NCBI RefSeq assembly: GCF_003977665.1
Contig: NZ_RYYV01000010.1
Location: forward strand, 118,926 to 182,925
Direction of reading: 5' to 3'
Length of the DNA: 64,000 bases
From: Dyella choica
GTDB taxonomy: Bacteria; Pseudomonadota; Gammaproteobacteria; Xanthomonadales; Rhodanobacteraceae
Part shown: one piece after another, positions 1-6,717 of the stretch
Position numbering within the stretch: the stretch's first letter is position 1
How the letters are laid out: each line of letters begins with the position of its first letter
The notes under the pieces: generated by a model
The model's database searches: none
What the model saw: the letters and a program-made list of their open reading frames with translations, nothing else
What the model was told of the DNA's origin: nothing
Position numbers and translations under genes: made by a program

Positions 1-354
1 TCAGTCCTGGGCGTCCGGTTCCCTGGTCGCTGCGGACTTCCCGCCACGCTTGGGCTTGGCTGCCGGACCAGCGTTGGCCTTGCTGCCTTCGCTGCCGAGC
101 AGGATGGCGTCGTGATTGCGTTCCAGCATGGCGGGGCCAACGCCCTTGACCTGCGACAATTCGTCCACGCTCTTGAAGGGGCCGTGTTCATCGCGGTAGG
201 CCACGATGGCTTTCGCCTTGGCCGACCCAATCCCGTCCAGGGATTGGGCAATCGTTTCGGCGTCTGCCGTATTGATATTCACCGGCGTTGCTGCGAATGC
301 CGGCAAGACGAGCGCCAGCGTCAGGCCGGCGATGGTGGCAAGCTTCTTCAACAT
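1..354 (-). CDS. ComEA-like exported helix-hairpin-helix protein
   Basis: 117-residue exported protein. A signal peptide (MLKK, hydrophobic core, cut near PAFA-AT) precedes a paired helix-hairpin-helix region of the ComEA type (VNINTADAETIAQSL, then IGSAKAKAIVAYR and VDELSQVKGVG). Such domains bind duplex DNA without sequence specificity, and ComEA holds incoming DNA in the periplasm during type IV pilus-dependent uptake. The tail after about residue 90 is Lys/Ala-rich and probably disordered. ATG at 354 is chosen because AGGGAGA lies just upstream and it opens the signal peptide; a longer frame from 417 has neither feature. The stop codon is the first triplet of the window, so the gene is complete. 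A DNA-uptake role is inference. Confidence 0.85.
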   Translation of the reverse strand: MLKKLATIAGLTLALVLPAFAATPVNINTADAETIAQSLDGIGSAKAKAIVAYRDEHGPFKSVDELSQVKGVGPAMLERNHDAILLGSEGSKANAGPAAKPKRGGKSAATREPDAQD

Positions 355-650
355 GATGATCTCCCTGAGTGAGTTAGCGGCAGGTGCGCGCCGCGTATTC
401 ACTTTGCGTTGTTGCATGGGTGGCAGCCCAGTCGGTGAAGCGCGTACCGCAATGGCTCAATTACGCCAGCGTGAGTGTCATCCAGATGCCGCCAGACTTG
501 TGAGCGTCGATGTATGTGCCGCCCTGGCCAAAATCTCCCGGATTCCTTTCCTGCGCATGCAGTTTGCTGAAAGCGTATGTTCCCTTGCAGCAAGAGTTGC
601 AATGGCTTGCGCTGGTAACATCGCACTTTCCCTTTTACCCCGGAGTCCCT

Positions 651-2072
651 ATGGATAGCGCGCGCATCACTCGTTACATCAGCGATCTATGGGACGCCGA
701 AATCGTTCCGCAATTGGTCCAATACATCCGCATTCCGAACAAATCGCCGATGTTCGACCGGGACTGGGCCGCGCACGGTTACATGGACGCGGCGGTGCAG
801 CTGATGGAGACCTGGGCGCGCAGCAAGCTCTCGCAACTGACGGGAGCCACGCTGGAGGTGGTGCGGCTGGAAGGGCGCACTCCGCTGATCTACATCGAGG
901 TGCCAGGACAAGGCGACGACACCGTGGTGCTGTATGGCCACCTCGACAAGCAGCCGGAAATGACCGGCTGGTCCGAGGGATTGGGGCCGTGGACGCCCGT
1001 GCAGAAGGGGGACAAGCTCTACGGCCGCGGCGGCGCCGATGATGGCTATGCGATCTTCGGTTCGCTCGCTGCGTTGCTGGCTTTGCGCGAGCAAGGCGTT
1101 CCGCACGCGCGCTGCGTGATCCTGATCGAAGCGTGCGAGGAATCGGGCAGCTACGACCTGCCGTATTACGTCGACCATCTTGCGCCGCGCATAGGCAATC
1201 CTTCGCTGGTGGTGTGCCTGGATTCCGGTTGCGGCAATTACGACCAGCTGTGGCTCACTACTTCGCTGCGTGGCATGACTGGCGGCGAACTCACCGTGCA
1301 GGTGCTGGAGGAGGGCGTGCATTCGGGCGATGCGTCCGGTGTGGTGCCTTCCAGCTTTCGCATCCTGCGCGAGCTGCTGTCGCGCCTGGAAGATCCTGAA
1401 ACCGGACGGATCAAGCCGAACGAGCTTTATGCGGACATCCCGCAGCAGCGGATCGAGCAGGCCAAGTCCGCAGCGGGCGTGCTCGGCAAGGCGATCTACC
1501 AGAAATTCCCGTTCGTGGAGGGCATGCAGCCGGTGACGGAGGACCTCACCGAACTCGTGCTCAACCGCACCTGGCGTCCGCAATTGGCGGTGACCGGCGT
1601 CGACGGACTGCCTCCGCTGGAAAGCGCCGGCAACGTATTGCGCCCGAAGACTTCAGTAAAACTCAGCCTGCGCGTGCCGCCAACGCTGGACGGCGCGAAG
1701 GCCGGCGAGTTCGTGAAGCAACTGCTGGAGCAGGACCCGCCGTACGGCGCCAAGGTCAGCTTTAAGCTTGAGAAGGACGGCAGCGGATGGAATGCGCCGC
1801 CCTTGTCGCCGTGGCTGGAGCAGGCGGTCGCTGAGGCCTCCCGGCAGTACTTCGGAGCTCCGGCAGCCTACATGGGCGAGGGCGGCTCCATTCCCTTCAT
1901 GGGCATGCTGGGAGCGAAGTTCCCGCAGGCCCAGTTTCTGATCACTGGCGTACTGGGGCCGCATTCCAACGCGCACGGTCCCAACGAGTTCCTGCACATC
2001 CCCACCGGCAAGAAGGTATCGATGGTGGTGGCCGAGGTGATCGCACGGCATTTTCAACCGCACTCGCGATGA
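651..2072 (+). CDS. M20-family zinc metallopeptidase (dipeptidase-like)
   Basis: 473 residues, the usual length for M20 peptidases and deacylases. Metal-site motifs are in family order: VVLYGHLDKQP (metal His), the GRGGADDGYA loop (bridging Asp), EACEESGS (catalytic Glu pair), HSGDASG in the dimerisation domain, and GPHSNAHGPNE near the end (last metal His). M20 enzymes are cytosolic di-zinc hydrolases that cleave dipeptides or acyl-amino acids; the exact substrate cannot be told from sequence. ATG at 651 starts at the point where family similarity begins; the frame upstream to 510 looks non-coding. It overlaps the following yggS by 4 bp (ATGA), so the two are probably co-translated. Confidence 0.9.
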   Translation: MDSARITRYISDLWDAEIVPQLVQYIRIPNKSPMFDRDWAAHGYMDAAVQLMETWARSKLSQLTGATLEVVRLEGRTPLIYIEVPGQGDDTVVLYGHLDKQPEMTGWSEGLGPWTPVQKGDKLYGRGGADDGYAIFGSLAALLALREQGVPHARCVILIEACEESGSYDLPYYVDHLAPRIGNPSLVVCLDSGCGNYDQLWLTTSLRGMTGGELTVQVLEEGVHSGDASGVVPSSFRILRELLSRLEDPETGRIKPNELYADIPQQRIEQAKSAAGVLGKAIYQKFPFVEGMQPVTEDLTELVLNRTWRPQLAVTGVDGLPPLESAGNVLRPKTSVKLSLRVPPTLDGAKAGEFVKQLLEQDPPYGAKVSFKLEKDGSGWNAPPLSPWLEQAVAEASRQYFGAPAAYMGEGGSIPFMGMLGAKFPQAQFLITGVLGPHSNAHGPNEFLHIPTGKKVSMVVAEVIARHFQPHSR

Positions 2073-2764
2073 TCGATATCGCTGCCAATTGGGCGGCCGT
2101 GCGCGGTCGGGTCGACGAGGCCTGCCGCCAGGCAAGCCGCGACCCGGCTGAAGTCACGGTGCTGCCGGTCAGCAAGACCTTCGGCCCGGAAGTGATCCGC
2201 GCCGCGCTGGTGCTGGGCCTGAATCGCTTCGGCGAGAACAAGGCGCAGGAGATCCGGGACAAGTCCGCTGCTCTGGCCGGAGAGGCGATCGATTGGGTGG
2301 TGATCGGCCACCTGCAGACCAACAAAGCCAAGGAAGTGGCCAGGCTTGCCAGCGAGGTGCAGTCGCTGGATCGGCTGGAACTGGCCGAGGCGCTGGAGCG
2401 GCGCCTGCAGGCTGAAAACCGCGTCCTGGACGTGCTGGTCCAGGTCAAGACGGCGCGCGAGGAGAGCAAGCATGGCCTGGACGCGGCGGACCTGCCGGGC
2501 TTCCTGGACCGTCTGCATGCCTATCCCAGGCTGCGCGTCAAAGGCCTGATGACGCTAGCCACCCTGTCCGAAGATGCCGGGGAGGTGCGCGCCTGCTTTC
2601 GCCAGCTGCGCGAACTACGCGACCAGTGCGCCGCCGAGGGGCATGTGTTGCCGCGTCTTTCCATGGGCATGAGCGGGGATTTCCCGCTGGCGATTGCCGA
2701 AGGTGCCACTGAGGTGCGGATCGGAACCGCCATTTTTGGTCACCGCTCGCACCCCGCCGCCTAG
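2069..2764 (+). CDS. yggS: YggS-family PLP homeostasis protein
   Basis: 231 residues matching the YggS/PLPBP family, a monomeric PLP-binding TIM-barrel protein related to the N-terminal domain of alanine racemase. The PLP lysine is K36 in VLPVSKTFGPE, followed by the signature FGENKAQE, then HLQTNK and, near the C-terminus, LSMGMSGDFPLAIAEG and VRIGTAIFG, which bind the cofactor phosphate. Family members buffer free pyridoxal phosphate and affect amino-acid balance; no catalytic reaction is established. The start overlaps the stop of the M20 peptidase gene. A strong hairpin terminator follows directly. Confidence 0.95.
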   Translation: MIDIAANWAAVRGRVDEACRQASRDPAEVTVLPVSKTFGPEVIRAALVLGLNRFGENKAQEIRDKSAALAGEAIDWVVIGHLQTNKAKEVARLASEVQSLDRLELAEALERRLQAENRVLDVLVQVKTAREESKHGLDAADLPGFLDRLHAYPRLRVKGLMTLATLSEDAGEVRACFRQLRELRDQCAAEGHVLPRLSMGMSGDFPLAIAEGATEVRIGTAIFGHRSHPAA

Positions 2765-2765
2765 G

Positions 2766-2805
2766 TTTTTCGCCGTCCCGAGCGTAAAGCGGGCGAAAAA
2801 TTTTT
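2766..2805. terminator. Rho-independent terminator after yggS
   Basis: TTTTTCGCC (2766-2774) pairs perfectly with GGCGAAAAA (2792-2800) and is followed by TTTTT. It begins two bases after the yggS stop. The A/T flanks could let it work in both directions. Confidence 0.75.
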
Positions 2806-3019
2806 CAGCGGTTGCTTACGTATGAACCTGCGTTTCTGTTCAATTATTAGAAAAATCAAAGCATTGGACGTGATATGAGGTGTGATCCGGCTTTCCGAAC
2901 GATAGAGTTCAGTTAACCTCATCCGAACAAGTCAGCGGCGAGGCTTTGTTACTTTCACTGCTTCGTCACGGCCGCCGCGGGGGCGACGGCCGGATCGGTA
3001 ACCGCCCAGAGATCACCGA

Positions 3020-3739
3020 ATGCCAAACACGCGACTTGTACTCGCCGCGCTCGCCACGGCTATGTGCTTTTCAGGCAGCACTTTCGCCGCCGACAACGGC
3101 AGCAGTATTCAAGCCCAGGTTTCCGGAAAGTTCTCCTCCACGTTGATGAGTCCGCTCGCCGCTTTCACTCCCGCGGCGGCCATGGCCCAGTCCACGCTCC
3201 CCACCCAGCTTCCGATTGCCGCGCTGGCGCACGCCAAGGACAGCGCCGTCGACAACACCGCCGGCCAGGCGGATGACGGCAGCGAACAGTTCAGCGACGT
3301 CAAGACCAGCCAGGGCCTGCGCGACATGCTGATCGGCCTTGCCATGCAGTTGCGCCATGTGCGCTACGTGCGCGGCGGCCGCGATCCTTCCACCGGTTTC
3401 GACTGCAGCGGCTTTGTCCGCTACGTTTTCGAACGCGCCATTGGCCTACAGCTGCCGAGCAATTCCGCTTCGCAATACCTGGTCGGCCACATCATTCATC
3501 GCGATGACATGCAGCCGGGAGATCTGGTGTTCTTCCGCACCGCTGGCGGCCGCCATGGCAACGGTCGCATCTCGCACGTGGCGATCTACATCGGCGAAGG
3601 CCGTTTCATCCATTCCCCGCGTCGTGGTGAATCGGTGCGTGTGGACAATCTCGCCGACAGCTACTGGGCCAAGCGCTTTGCCGGCGCCCGTCGCCCGGAT
3701 GCCATGGCCCAGATCAATGCGGGCACGCACAACGGTTGA
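3020..3739 (+). CDS. Secreted NlpC/P60 (C40) cell-wall peptidase
   Basis: 239 residues. A signal peptide (MPNTRLVLAALATAMCFSGSTFA) leads to a low-complexity linker and, from about residue 100, an NlpC/P60 domain. The catalytic Cys is C129 in GFDCSGFVRYVF and the catalytic His is H186 in RISHVAIYIG; FIHSPRRGESVR supplies the third polar position. These enzymes cleave peptidoglycan stem peptides, usually the D-gamma-glutamyl-diaminopimelate bond, in the periplasm or outside the cell. The gene stands alone, with a terminator on each side and about 210 bp of leader. Whether it acts in cell growth or in autolysis cannot be told. Confidence 0.9.
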   Translation: MPNTRLVLAALATAMCFSGSTFAADNGSSIQAQVSGKFSSTLMSPLAAFTPAAAMAQSTLPTQLPIAALAHAKDSAVDNTAGQADDGSEQFSDVKTSQGLRDMLIGLAMQLRHVRYVRGGRDPSTGFDCSGFVRYVFERAIGLQLPSNSASQYLVGHIIHRDDMQPGDLVFFRTAGGRHGNGRISHVAIYIGEGRFIHSPRRGESVRVDNLADSYWAKRFAGARRPDAMAQINAGTHNG

Positions 3740-3763
3740 TGTTCCAAGTCACTTTCGATTGTC

Positions 3764-3791
3764 AAAGGCCACCTTTGGGTGGCCTTTTTTT
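3764..3791 (+). terminator. Rho-independent terminator after the NlpC/P60 gene
   Basis: AAAGGCCACC and GGTGGCCTTT form a 10-bp stem with a TTTG loop, followed by a T run. It lies 25 bp after the stop codon. Confidence 0.85.
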
Positions 3792-3812
3792 GTTGGGTGT
3801 TTTACCTAGCAC

Positions 3813-3881
3813 GTAGGCTGGGATGACAATCCCCGCATTCGGAATGCCGAATGGAAAGCTGGGATTGTCATCCCAGCCTAC
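3813..3881. repeat. REP-like inverted repeat, copy 1
   Basis: GTAGGCTGGGATGACAATCC at the left end and its inverted match ending in CCCAGCCTAC at the right end surround a smaller hairpin (CATTCGG...CCGAATG). It belongs to the same family as seven other sites in this window and lies between the NlpC/P60 terminator and the rhomboid gene. Confidence 0.85.
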
Positions 3882-3927
3882 TCACACGCGCTCCGCCCTA
3901 TACGCCTACCTCACGACCCTCATCACC

Positions 3928-4581
3928 ATGCCCACCCGCCTCCCGCCAGTCACGCGCAACTTGCTCATCGCCAACGTCGCAGTGTTTCTTCTGCAGCAGA
4001 TAATGCACTACACCCTGGTTGTGCATTTCGCCCTATGGCCATGGGGGCCTGATCACTGGACGCAGTTGCCGGACGGCAGCCTGACGGCGATCGGCTTCCG
4101 GCCGTGGCAGCTCGTCACCTATGCCTTCATGCACGGCAACCTGCAGCACATCTTGTTCAACATGTTCGCGCTGTACATGTTTGGTCGCGCCATCGAGGAG
4201 ACCTTCGGTCCGCGCAATTTCACGCTGTACTACTTCGTTTGCCTGCTCACCGCTGCGCTGACGCAATTGCTGGTGGTGTACTACTTCACGCATGGCTTTG
4301 AGCCTACGCTCGGCGCATCTGGTGCGATCTTCGGGCTGCTGCTGGCGTTCGGCATGCTGTACCCGCAAGAGCGGTTGATGCTGATATTGCTACCCATTCC
4401 GATCCCCGCCTGGCTGTTCGTGATCGGCTATGGCGCCTTGGAGCTGGTGCTGGGCGTGGGCGGCTGGCAGGCGAGCGTTGCGCATTTCGCCCATCTTGGG
4501 GGTATGCTGGGCGGCTTCTTGATGATCCAGTATTGGCGCGGCAAGTTTCCGATCAAACCCAAGCGCCGTTTGCTGCGCTGA
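3928..4581 (+). CDS. Rhomboid-family intramembrane serine protease
   Basis: 217 residues with about six membrane segments. HGNLQHILFNMF forms the membrane-2 HxxxHxxxN region, the catalytic serine is S131 in GASGAIFG, and H189 in FAHLGG supplies the catalytic histidine with the usual GxxxG packing. Rhomboids cut membrane-protein segments inside the bilayer; the substrate is unknown. The frame stays open upstream into the REP-like repeat, so ATG at 3928 is preferred: the earlier codons translate the repeat. The amino-acid permease starts 25 bp downstream and may be co-transcribed. Confidence 0.93.
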   Translation: MPTRLPPVTRNLLIANVAVFLLQQIMHYTLVVHFALWPWGPDHWTQLPDGSLTAIGFRPWQLVTYAFMHGNLQHILFNMFALYMFGRAIEETFGPRNFTLYYFVCLLTAALTQLLVVYYFTHGFEPTLGASGAIFGLLLAFGMLYPQERLMLILLPIPIPAWLFVIGYGALELVLGVGGWQASVAHFAHLGGMLGGFLMIQYWRGKFPIKPKRRLLR

Positions 4582-4606
4582 ACAAAACGTATAAGGGCGG
4601 GAAAGC

Positions 4607-5974
4607 ATGACCCAACACCTGCAGCGCCGGCTGATGCCGCGCCACATCACCTTCATGGCGCTGGGCATGGCCATCGGCACCGGCCTGTTCCTGGGTTCGG
4701 CCAGCACCATCCAGATAGCCGGCCCGTCTGTGCTGTTCGCGTACATGTTCGGCGGCCTGATGATCTTCATCATCATGCGCGCGCTGGGCGAAATGGCGGT
4801 GCACGATCCGGTGGCCGGCTCGTTCAGCAGTTACGCGCATCGCTACCTGGGGCCGTTCGCCGGCTACGTCACCGGCTGGAACTACTGGCTGCTGATGGTG
4901 GGCGTGGGCATGGCCGAAAGTACCGGGGTCGGCATCTACATGAAGCTATGGTTTCCGCACGTGGATCAGTGGGTCTGGGTGTTGGCCAGCGTGCTGATGA
5001 TCGGCTCGCTGAACCTGATGGCGGTGAAGGTGTACGGCGAGATGGAATTCTGGTTCACCATGATCAAGGTGGTGACCGTGGTGCTGATGATCCTGGGCGG
5101 CGCCGGCATGATCTGGCTGGGCTGGGGCAACGGCGGACGGCCGCTGGGCCTGTCTCATTTGTGGAGCCACGGCGGCTGGTTTCCCAAGGGGTTGATGGGA
5201 ACAGTGCTGGCGTTGCCGGTGATAGTGTTCTCCTTCGGCGGCATAGAAACCGTGGGCATGGCGGCAGGCGAGGCCTCGCAGCCGGAGCGCACTATCCCGC
5301 GAGCCGTCAATTCGGTGCTGTGGCGTATCCTGATTTTCTACGTGGGCGCGCTGTTCGTGATCATGGCGATCTATCCGTGGGATCAGCTCACCACGCAGAG
5401 CAGCCCATTCGTGACCACCTTCGACAAGCTTGGCATTGCGCAGGCCGCCGGCTTGATCAATTTCGTGCTGATCACCGCTGCGCTGTCAGGCTTCAACAGC
5501 ACCACCTTCAGTGGCAGCCGCATGCTCTACAGCCTGGCCAACAAGGGGCAGGCGCCGGCGGCGCTGGCCAAGGTAAGCGCGCACGGCGTGCCGATCCGCG
5601 GCGTGCTGGTGACCCTGGCCTGCCTGATGGTGGGCGTGGTGCTCAACTACGAGCTGCCCAAGAACATCTTCGGGATGATGATGTCGATCCTTTCGTTCAA
5701 CACCGTGTGGACGTGGTCGATGGTGCTGATCGCACACTTCAGCTTCCGCCGTCGCTTTGGCAAGACGGCATTCCCGCTGCGCGGCTGGCCGTTGGCCAGT
5801 GTGGTCTGCCTGGCATTCATGCTGTTCGTGGTGGTGATGCTGGGCTATGACCCGGGCACGCGCGTGGCCTTGTATGTGGGCCTGGGGTGGGTGGCGTTGT
5901 TGACCATCGCGTACTTCGCTTTCGGTATCGGCAAGCGTATGACGCTTGCGGCGGTGGATGTGAACGCGGCTTGA
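4607..5974 (+). CDS. APC-superfamily amino-acid permease
   Basis: 455 residues, about 12 membrane segments. The N-terminal MALGMAIGTGLFLGSAST and the conserved GEASQPERTIPRAV loop are typical of the amino-acid transporter (AAT) branch of the APC superfamily, which includes AroP, ProY, GabP and AnsP. Members are proton-coupled importers in the inner membrane. Substrate cannot be assigned: ProY/GabP-like and aromatic permeases share these motifs. A region RBS (GGGCGGGAAAGC) precedes the ATG. No riboswitch or attenuator is visible in the short gap to the rhomboid gene. Confidence 0.9.
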   Translation: MTQHLQRRLMPRHITFMALGMAIGTGLFLGSASTIQIAGPSVLFAYMFGGLMIFIIMRALGEMAVHDPVAGSFSSYAHRYLGPFAGYVTGWNYWLLMVGVGMAESTGVGIYMKLWFPHVDQWVWVLASVLMIGSLNLMAVKVYGEMEFWFTMIKVVTVVLMILGGAGMIWLGWGNGGRPLGLSHLWSHGGWFPKGLMGTVLALPVIVFSFGGIETVGMAAGEASQPERTIPRAVNSVLWRILIFYVGALFVIMAIYPWDQLTTQSSPFVTTFDKLGIAQAAGLINFVLITAALSGFNSTTFSGSRMLYSLANKGQAPAALAKVSAHGVPIRGVLVTLACLMVGVVLNYELPKNIFGMMMSILSFNTVWTWSMVLIAHFSFRRRFGKTAFPLRGWPLASVVCLAFMLFVVVMLGYDPGTRVALYVGLGWVALLTIAYFAFGIGKRMTLAAVDVNAA

Positions 5975-6007
5975 TTTTGCGGGCTCCCGTTTCTGGCCTG
6001 GAACCAA

Positions 6008-6066
6008 GGGCTGGGATTACATCCCAGCCTACCGATTGAGCGTAGGCTGGGATGACAATCCCAGCT
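6008..6066. repeat. REP-like inverted repeat, copy 2 (5' side of RAYT)
   Basis: GGGCTGGGATTACATCCCAGCCTAC followed 9 bp later by GTAGGCTGGGATGACAATCCCAGC, giving a head-to-head pair. It ends 11 bp before the RAYT start codon, so the transposase is directly flanked by its probable substrate. Confidence 0.9.
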
Positions 6067-6077
6067 TCCCCAAGCCG

Positions 6078-6614
6078 ATGAGAACCTACACCCGTGCCCG
6101 TATTCCGGGTGCCACGTACTTCTTCACCGTCACTCTGGCTGAGCGACATGGCAACGATCTGCTCACCCGGCATATCGATGCCTTGCGCGAGGCTTTTCGC
6201 GTGACTAGGCAAGAACATCCATTTGTCGTCGAAGCTGTGGTGGTGTTACCTGAGCACTTGCATTGCCTTTGGAAGCTGCCAGCCAACGATCATGATTTTC
6301 CGTTGCGCTGGCGCTTGATCAAGGCTCGATTCTCACGAATGATTCCCGCCAATGAGACGCCATCTCCAAGTCGGCTGCGCAAGGGTGAGCGGGGCATTTG
6401 GCAGCGCCGCTATTGGGAACATCTGATTTGCGACGACCGCGATATGAGGCAGCATTTCGACTACATCCACTTCAATCCCATCAAGCACGGTTATGTAGCT
6501 CGTGTTGCGGACTGGCCATATTCGTCCTTTCATCGCCATGTTGCGGGCGGCAGGTATCCCGTGGATTGGGCGGTGGCGCCGGGAGCGGTCGATCTAGTCT
6601 CCGCGGGTGAATAG
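6078..6614 (+). CDS. REP-associated tyrosine transposase (RAYT)
   Basis: 178 residues of the Y1_Tnp (IS200-like) HUH superfamily, RAYT branch. The metal-binding HUH motif is H60-L-H62 in LPEHLHCLW; the probable nucleophile is Y129 in FDYIHFNPIKHG, a RAYT signature; GIWQRRYWEH and DWPYSSFH are also typical. RAYTs nick and join single-stranded REP hairpins and are single-copy domesticated genes rather than selfish elements. REP-like repeats lie immediately before (6008-6066) and after (6622-6714) this gene, the expected arrangement. ATG at 6078 is used because the upstream frame is repeat DNA. No motif residue is missing, so the protein looks active. Confidence 0.93.
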   Translation: MRTYTRARIPGATYFFTVTLAERHGNDLLTRHIDALREAFRVTRQEHPFVVEAVVVLPEHLHCLWKLPANDHDFPLRWRLIKARFSRMIPANETPSPSRLRKGERGIWQRRYWEHLICDDRDMRQHFDYIHFNPIKHGYVARVADWPYSSFHRHVAGGRYPVDWAVAPGAVDLVSAGE

Positions 6615-6621
6615 GTGACCC

Positions 6622-6714
6622 GTAGGCTGGGTTGCTAAACCCAGCATTGCCGTATGTGTAAGCCGCGCGATGCTGGGATTTTCATCCCAGCCTACGATTA
6701 CGATTCCAGCCTAC
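6622..6714. repeat. REP-like inverted repeat, copy 3 (3' side of RAYT)
   Basis: GTAGGCTGGGTTGCTAAACCCAGC (6622-6645) and ATGCTGGGATTTTCATCCCAGCCTAC (6670-6695), then a partial third unit ATTCCAGCCTAC to 6714. The left arm is the GGGTTGC-AACCC variant of the unit. It sits between the RAYT and rapA stop codons. Confidence 0.88.
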
Positions 6715-6717
6715 AAT

